The notes beneath the pieces were generated by a model. It was given only the letters and a program-made list of their open reading frames with translations. It had not been told where the DNA came from and ran no database searches. From Salinicoccus halitifaciens (GTDB lineage Bacteria > Bacillota > Bacilli > Staphylococcales > Salinicoccaceae), in assembly GCF_021026095.1 (NCBI RefSeq), contig NZ_JAJNCU010000002.1, forward strand, positions 310,001 to 374,000: 64,000 bases of DNA, written 5' to 3'. Positions within the stretch are counted from its first letter, which is position 1. The number at the start of each line of letters is the position of its first letter. This document shows, piece by piece, positions 59,506 through 64,000 of the stretch. The translations under genes and the position numbers were made by a program.

Positions 59506-59826
59506 TTACTGTGATTTTTTCTCCTCACGTTTCTGCATGAGTGTATCCTTGGCATCCATAATCTGTTTCTCGAGCTCAGGATTCTCTTCCCTGATCTGCT
59601 GGACGGTGTCTTTCCAGAACATGACTTCGTCCTTCAGCTGTTCGAATTTGGAAGAGCCGCCGGAACTGCTCTGTAATTTATCTTTGGCAGCCTCTGGATG
59701 CTTCGCATAGTAGCCGAGCTCCTTGCCGCTGCTCATCACCGTCTGGCGCGTATTTTTGTCAATCAGACTTACCAATGCGCCAATGCCGGCACCGATCAGA
59801 ATTGCAGGAATCAATTTGTTTTTCAT
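59506..59826 (-). CDS. YtxH-domain-like stress protein
   Basis: A 106-residue protein with an N-terminal membrane helix (NKLIPAILIGAGIGALVSLI) and a long charged helix (about 60-106), the usual YtxH/YhaH form. A similar protein is general-stress induced in Bacillus; I find no clear sigma-B promoter here. AAAGGAG before ATG. It precedes the YihY gene by 59 bp on the same strand and may be cotranscribed. Confidence 0.82.
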   Translation of the reverse strand: MKNKLIPAILIGAGIGALVSLIDKNTRQTVMSSGKELGYYAKHPEAAKDKLQSSSGGSSKFEQLKDEVMFWKDTVQQIREENPELEKQIMDAKDTLMQKREEKKSQ

Positions 59827-59988
59827 AATGACATTTCTCCTTTAGGCTATTTATAGTTGATATATCCATTTTGAATGGAATATAAACTTATATACAAAAT
59901 ATAATAATCTTTTTATTTATAATACTCAACCTGGGCATTCTTTGTTACTATATATTCATGCATAAATTGACAAGGAGGCGGAGGAGCC

Positions 59989-60186
59989 GTGGATAAGGAA
60001 ACAATGCTGAAAGAAATAGAATCAAGATTGAAGGTCGTCAATAAAGGGATGCTGAACCCGGATGATTTCAGTGACGCCCATCAGGAGGAAATCGCTGAAT
60101 ACCACAAGATGGTGACATCGAGGAATGAAATCAGCCCGATGGAGCAGACGGCGATACTCGAAGAACTGTCCAAGCTCAGAAAATAA
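59989..60186 (+). CDS. DUF1128/UPF0435 protein (YfkK-like)
   Basis: A 65-residue helical protein with the family layout: IESRLKVVNKGMLNPDDFSD then YHKMVTSRNEISPMEQTAIL and a final ELSKLRK. No function is known. GTG start with AAGGAGGCGGAGGAG upstream. 21 nt before the aminopeptidase gene, so cotranscribed; the same pairing is common in Bacillota. Confidence 0.9.
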   Translation: MDKETMLKEIESRLKVVNKGMLNPDDFSDAHQEEIAEYHKMVTSRNEISPMEQTAILEELSKLRK

Positions 60187-60207
60187 TTTCATAAAGGGGT
60201 TTTTTGA

Positions 60208-61428
60208 ATGTCGAAATTGGAAAGATATGCTTCACTGCTGGCCGAAGTCGGCCTGAATGTCCAGGAAGGCCAGAGGGTCTATATCAGCGCGTCCGTGGAT
60301 GCACTGCCGCTCGTCCGTCTGGTGACTGAAAAGTCTTATCAGAAAGGTGCAAAAGACGTCAAAGTCAATTTGAAGGATGACGTGCTCACGCAGCTCCATG
60401 CACACCACAAAAGCACGGAGGAGTATGCGAAGGTGCCGCAGTGGGCGATCGATGAACGCATGTTTTACTCGGATGAGAAGGCGGCCTTCCTCGCCATCAC
60501 TTCATCTTCACCTGAACTGTTGAAAGGTGTGGATCCCGACAAGCTTAAAAGCATGCAGATCGCATACGGCAATGCTTTCAAGGAATATTCCAACCGCATC
60601 CAGTCCGACCACCACAGCTGGTGCGTCGCAGGATACCCTTCAGCCGGATGGGCGAAGCTTGTATTCCCCGATAAGACGGAGGATGAAGCTGTGGACGCAC
60701 TGCTCGACCTCATCTTCTATACGATGCGGGTCGACCGGGAAGACCCGGTGGAGGCCTGGCAGGAGCTTGATGCCACGCTCCATGAGAAGGTGGACATCCT
60801 GAATGAAAACCATTTCCATGCCCTGAGGTACTCAGGACCGGGTACGGACTTTACAATGGAGCTGCCGGAGAAGCACCTGTGGGCGGGCGCCTCAAGTGAA
60901 AATTCGGACGGTGTGCGCTTCATGGCTAACATGCCGACGGAAGAAGTCTTCACGGCTCCGAAGAAGACCGGGGTCAACGGCTATGTTTCGAACACGAAGC
61001 CACTGAGCTACGGCGGCAACATCATCGACGGCTTCAAATTGACCTTCAAGGACGGCAAGGTCGTCGAATATGAAGCGGAACAGGGCGAAGATGTGCTCAA
61101 AAACCTGCTTGAGACCGATGAGGGGGCGAAGTATCTGGGCGAGGTCGCGCTTGTACCGGACGATTCCCCGATCTCGAACACCGATACATTGTTCTTCAAT
61201 ACGCTGTTCGATGAGAACGCCTCCTGCCATATCGCGCTCGGCAGTGCATACGGCTTCAGCATCGACGGCGGCAAGGACATGTCGCGTGAGGAACTCGCCG
61301 AAGAAGGCCTCAATGATTCGATCACCCATGTCGATTTCATGATCGGGAGTGCAGAACTCGACATATACGGCATCGACCCGGAAGGCAATGAAACGCCGAT
61401 ATTCAAACAGGGCAACTGGGCAATATAA
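60208..61428 (+). CDS. M29-family (thermophilic) aminopeptidase
   Basis: A 406-residue dimeric zinc/cobalt aminopeptidase of the AmpS/PepS family. Metal ligands are expected in MPTEEVFTAPKK (Glu), YLGEVALVPD (Glu), ASCHIALGSAYG (His) and THVDFMIGS (His, Asp), all present. It releases N-terminal residues from peptides in the cytoplasm. AAAGGGG before ATG. Confidence 0.93.
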   Translation: MSKLERYASLLAEVGLNVQEGQRVYISASVDALPLVRLVTEKSYQKGAKDVKVNLKDDVLTQLHAHHKSTEEYAKVPQWAIDERMFYSDEKAAFLAITSSSPELLKGVDPDKLKSMQIAYGNAFKEYSNRIQSDHHSWCVAGYPSAGWAKLVFPDKTEDEAVDALLDLIFYTMRVDREDPVEAWQELDATLHEKVDILNENHFHALRYSGPGTDFTMELPEKHLWAGASSENSDGVRFMANMPTEEVFTAPKKTGVNGYVSNTKPLSYGGNIIDGFKLTFKDGKVVEYEAEQGEDVLKNLLETDEGAKYLGEVALVPDDSPISNTDTLFFNTLFDENASCHIALGSAYGFSIDGGKDMSREELAEEGLNDSITHVDFMIGSAELDIYGIDPEGNETPIFKQGNWAI

Positions 61429-61508
61429 AATATAGTTCACTAAAACCTGCATTTTATGATAAAATATAAGTAACGAGAATTACTGATAACTTTGTTAGGA
61501 GGGCTTTC

Positions 61509-61664
61509 ATGAGCTATGCAATGATGTTACTCGTAGTGATAGCGTTCGTTTTCGCTATTCTTGGGTTTGCGGCAGTGCTGGGTTATTTCCTGCAGCAGGC
61601 ATTCCCGGGCAGATCAGCAATTGAAGTGGATTCACCCGAGGAAGCTTTGAACAGAAAAATATAA
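61509..61664 (+). CDS. Small single-helix membrane protein
   Basis: A 51-residue protein: one long membrane helix (MMLLVVIAFVFAILGFAAVL) and an acidic tail ending EEALNRKI. TTAGGAGGG lies at optimal distance before ATG. A terminator follows. I do not recognise it; small proteins of this kind occur upstream of recX in related cocci but I cannot confirm this. Confidence 0.68.
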   Translation: MSYAMMLLVVIAFVFAILGFAAVLGYFLQQAFPGRSAIEVDSPEEALNRKI

Positions 61665-61683
61665 TATATACAAATCAAGAGTG

Positions 61684-61714
61684 GAGAGGAGGATTCAGGT
61701 TCTCCTCTCTTTTT
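61684..61714 (+). terminator. Hairpin terminator
   Basis: GAGAGGAGGA pairs with TTCTCCTCTC, then TTTTT. Confidence 0.82.
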
Positions 61715-61744
61715 GGATTGTTTGATTTAAAAGAGGCGGTAGCG

Positions 61745-62527
61745 ATGATCAAAATCGATAAAGTTTCATTGAAGAAGAATGGTTTATATGAGGTTCATCT
61801 CTCCAATGGTGATAAGATGACGGTACACGAGGAATCACTCGTCAGGCACCGTCTGCTCAGCGGGAGGGAACTTACCGGGGAAGAACTGGAAGCAGTCACC
61901 GAAAGCATTCAGTATGACCAGGCCTATGTGGACGCATTGAAATACATCAGCTACAAACTGCGGTCACATCATGAAATCAGGGAATATCTCGGTGAGGAAT
62001 ATGCGCCGTACATCGTCGATGACGTGGTGGGGCGCCTTATGGATGAAAACTACATCAATGATGAAATGTATGCCGAAGCGCTTAAGAACACGATGCTCAA
62101 CACTTCCGACAAAGGGCCGGGGATGCTTGAGAGGGAACTGAAGAAACACCGCATCGATGAGGAGATCATATTCCAAAAGACCGGTGCCTTCAGTGATGCG
62201 GTCGACAGTGAACGCATGAACAAACTGAAAGCCAAAGAGCTGAAAAGATATAAAGGTTCGCAGCGTCATTTTTCGATGAAGCTTCAGGAGAAACTGATGA
62301 CCAAAGGCTACTATAAGGAACATATCGATCTGATCACCTTCGGCGCTGAGTTCGATGAGACCCCTTATTTTGAACGCGATTTTGAAAAGATATACAAAAG
62401 ATACCGGAACAGGCATGAAGGCTACGTGCTGAAGCAGAAGCTGACAGAGGCACTGCTCAGAAAAGGCTATGAGTATGATCTGATCCAGGAGAAATTAGGT
62501 GAGATGACAGATGAAACCATTGGGTAA
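61745..62527 (+). CDS. recX: RecX, modulator of RecA
   Basis: A 260-residue all-helical protein of three-helix RecX repeats (ALKYISYKLRSHHEIREYLG; VVGRLMDENYINDEMYAEAL; LQEKLMTKGYYKEHIDLI; LTEALLRKGYEYDLIQEKLG). It binds RecA filaments and limits or tunes recombination and SOS. ATG 61745 follows GAGGCGG; the longer frame lacks a site. Overlaps yfhH by 17 bases, the B. subtilis recX-yfhH order. Confidence 0.92.
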   Translation: MIKIDKVSLKKNGLYEVHLSNGDKMTVHEESLVRHRLLSGRELTGEELEAVTESIQYDQAYVDALKYISYKLRSHHEIREYLGEEYAPYIVDDVVGRLMDENYINDEMYAEALKNTMLNTSDKGPGMLERELKKHRIDEEIIFQKTGAFSDAVDSERMNKLKAKELKRYKGSQRHFSMKLQEKLMTKGYYKEHIDLITFGAEFDETPYFERDFEKIYKRYRNRHEGYVLKQKLTEALLRKGYEYDLIQEKLGEMTDETIG

Positions 62528-62831
62528 GATGACCAGGCGCGAAATAGAAGCATATATCGCCGAAAAACGTGAAGCGATGAGGAAAGCTGAAATGCTCGGC
62601 GTGGAAAATGAATACAGGGTGAACGAACGGCAGGTGCTGATTGCGGAAAGCTATATGATAGATCTGAGCCAGATAGAAAAAGGGAAGATCTACAAACTCG
62701 TCAGCAATGAAGACCATTATTTCAAAGTGGAATACTTGAAAGGTGTTTTTGCATGGGGCTTTTTCATCGGCGGCACCGAGAAAGAGACGGGTATTCCTGT
62801 AAGCATGCTCCAGCTGAAGCGGAAGGGATAG
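62511..62831 (+). CDS. yfhH: YfhH (DUF1811) family protein
   Basis: A 106-residue protein: a basic helical first half (MTRREIEAYIAEKREAMRKA) and an SH3-like second half (IYKLVSNEDHYFKVEYLKGV). Function unknown; nearly always next to recX in Bacillales. It overlaps recX and is followed after 3 nt by the pseudo-ABC gene, so the three form one transcription unit. Confidence 0.9.
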   Translation: MKPLGKMTRREIEAYIAEKREAMRKAEMLGVENEYRVNERQVLIAESYMIDLSQIEKGKIYKLVSNEDHYFKVEYLKGVFAWGFFIGGTEKETGIPVSMLQLKRKG

Positions 62832-62834
62832 ACT

Positions 62835-64000
62835 ATGCAGGACATAATTCTGCTGAGGGGGCAGAACCTCTCATATGCCAAAGAATCGGGGCACCTCAGG
62901 AAACGGATCCTTTCAAAGGACGAGACCCTCGTGATAAAAGATGTCTCATTCACTTTATACCGCGGAGAAGTCCTTGGGGTGCTCGGTGAATATGAGACAC
63001 TTTATTATTTGAAGGATATGATCACCGGGACGATCAACCCGAAGACGGGGAAGGCGAAGTCGGAAGCGGCCATTGCGGCATTCGACGTGATGGATCACGT
63101 ACATAACCGTCACGCCTCGGTCCGTTTTCTGACCGAGCTGTTCAATGAATATATGAAGCCGGATGAAGTGGCGGCGGCAATGGAAGCTCTGGAGAAGAAA
63201 GTCTTCATGAAGCGCGTATGGAACAGGCGCCTGAATACTTTGACGCGTGCTGAAATCGGTGCACTGCTGGTCGAGGCCGCATGTCATATCGATGCGGATG
63301 TATTCATCTTCTGCAATATGAGCAGCCATTTGAACGAGGCCACCAAAACCCGCTTCAAAGAAGCCGTCTCAAATTTTGAAAAGCAGGATAAAGGCGTCAT
63401 GCTCCTTGAAACGGACATCGGCCTCATCCAGGAATCATCCAACTATTTCATATGGCTGAGCTACGGGCAGAAGCGGTATGAAGGCGGCGTGCAAAAAGGC
63501 GTGAACCGTTACAATGAATATCTTAAAGAGAAGAGCCGGGTCAAAAACACCGATGAAGAGAAAGCGTTCGACCTGGAATGGAAAAGGAATATATCCGAAT
63601 ACGCTCACTATGAACATAACATGCAGCGGCTCAGCAAAAAGCAGACTTCCCTGATCGACAGGCTCAGCATCAGGAGGCTCATCGTCTCCTTCGTCCTCCT
63701 CTTCATCATCATGGCCGCCTCCACGGTGATTTTCATGGACATCAATTTCACTGGAGCGGACCAGACTGCCGAACAGCAGGCGGTGCCTGCACTGGAGGAG
63801 GATGCTGAAAGTTTCGCCTATGGTTTCGTCTCGGCGGAAGCACTGGAACTCGGCGGAGAGGCGGTGCCGTACATGACGATGGTGGATGTCGTAAGGACCG
63901 GGGAAGGAAGTTATACGGTGCTCTTCAATGATGCAGAGCATGAAGTGCCGGAAGATGACATCATTTATTTCAATCCGGCGAGCCTTTACACCGAAACGAC
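62835..64000 (+). CDS. TagH-like ABC protein with degenerate ATPase motifs (partial, runs off the window)
   Basis: At least 388 residues, continuing beyond the window. Residues 1-230 align in outline with an ABC ATPase of the TagH/teichoic-acid type (TLVIKDVSFTLYRGEVLGVL at strands 2-3), but Walker A reads GVLGEYETLYY (from residue 48) without GKS/T, the signature helix reads TLTRAEIGALLVEA without SGG, and Walker B reads ADVFIFCNMSS without the Asp-Glu pair. A membrane helix at about 283-303 (LIVSFVLLFIIMAASTVIFM) leads to an acidic outer domain (KINFTGADQ region onward). TagH also has a helix and an outer domain. The frame is clean, so this is not an obvious pseudogene. It follows yfhH by 3 nt. 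Confidence 0.75.
   Translation, partial: MQDIILLRGQNLSYAKESGHLRKRILSKDETLVIKDVSFTLYRGEVLGVLGEYETLYYLKDMITGTINPKTGKAKSEAAIAAFDVMDHVHNRHASVRFLTELFNEYMKPDEVAAAMEALEKKVFMKRVWNRRLNTLTRAEIGALLVEAACHIDADVFIFCNMSSHLNEATKTRFKEAVSNFEKQDKGVMLLETDIGLIQESSNYFIWLSYGQKRYEGGVQKGVNRYNEYLKEKSRVKNTDEEKAFDLEWKRNISEYAHYEHNMQRLSKKQTSLIDRLSIRRLIVSFVLLFIIMAASTVIFMDINFTGADQTAEQQAVPALEEDAESFAYGFVSAEALELGGEAVPYMTMVDVVRTGEGSYTVLFNDAEHEVPEDDIIYFNPASLYTET

Overview
The window looks like chromosomal DNA of a moderately GC-rich (about half G+C by eye), salt-tolerant Bacillota coccus of the Staphylococcaceae, most like Salinicoccus or Jeotgalicoccus. This is inferred from gene content (MhqR-type quinone module, ClpE under a CtsR box, YfkK, YfhH/RecX, YwbE, YndM-type proteins), from acidic secreted proteins and from strong AGGAGG-type ribosome sites with frequent GTG/TTG starts. 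I see no rRNA, tRNA, prophage, transposase or CRISPR. I count 73 genes, two of them cut by the window ends, plus many hairpin terminators and several operators that can be read directly.

Layout. 0-5.5 kb: end of an SLC13-type permease; a minus-strand operon of CstA, a small protein ending in Cys-Cys, and an ArsA-like ATPase; a cupin; a Bcr/CflA efflux pump. 5.6-12 kb: Rrf2 regulator, luciferase-like oxidoreductase, DUF896, cation/proton antiporter, and an 853-residue DHH-CBS-tRNA nucleotidyltransferase fusion. 12-24 kb: peptide-binding lipoprotein, M23 protein, tandem ureohydrolases, SDR, a GAF membrane protein behind a LexA box, epoxide hydrolase, YfcC transporter with M20 amidohydrolase. 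24-33.5 kb: small membrane-protein paralogs, two tiny convergent membrane peptides, fatty-acid desaturase with DesK/DesR, lipoprotein and serine-hydrolase genes. 33.5-42 kb: clpE, GntR/ABC operon, threonine dehydratase, mhqR-mhqO-mhqD with two operators. 42-50 kb: EamA exporter, CutC, a second ring-cleaving dioxygenase, a FecCDE-type ABC transporter lacking its binding protein, RlmD. 50-64 kb: FAD oxidoreductase, dinB behind a LexA box, map, YwbE, HAD phosphatase, gamma-glutamyltransferase, carbonic anhydrase with YihY, M29 aminopeptidase, recX-yfhH, and the start of a TagH-like ABC protein whose ATPase motifs are all degenerate.

The strongest unexplained signal is a set of eight short tandem arrays, each just after the 3' end of a gene (near 3.6, 13.9, 24.9, 30.0, 36.0, 38.8, 42.5 and 54.4 kb). 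Each array has its own unit of constant length (41, 51, 51, 52, 51, 50, 52 and 51 bp). Each unit carries an interrupted palindrome with well-conserved 6-10 bp arms and a loop of constant length. The arrays at 30 and 42 kb share arms and loop length but lie in opposite orientation with different filler sequence; those at 13.9 and 24.9 kb share another arm pair. They code for nothing convincing. I know of no description of them, and they are the best candidate here for an undescribed system.
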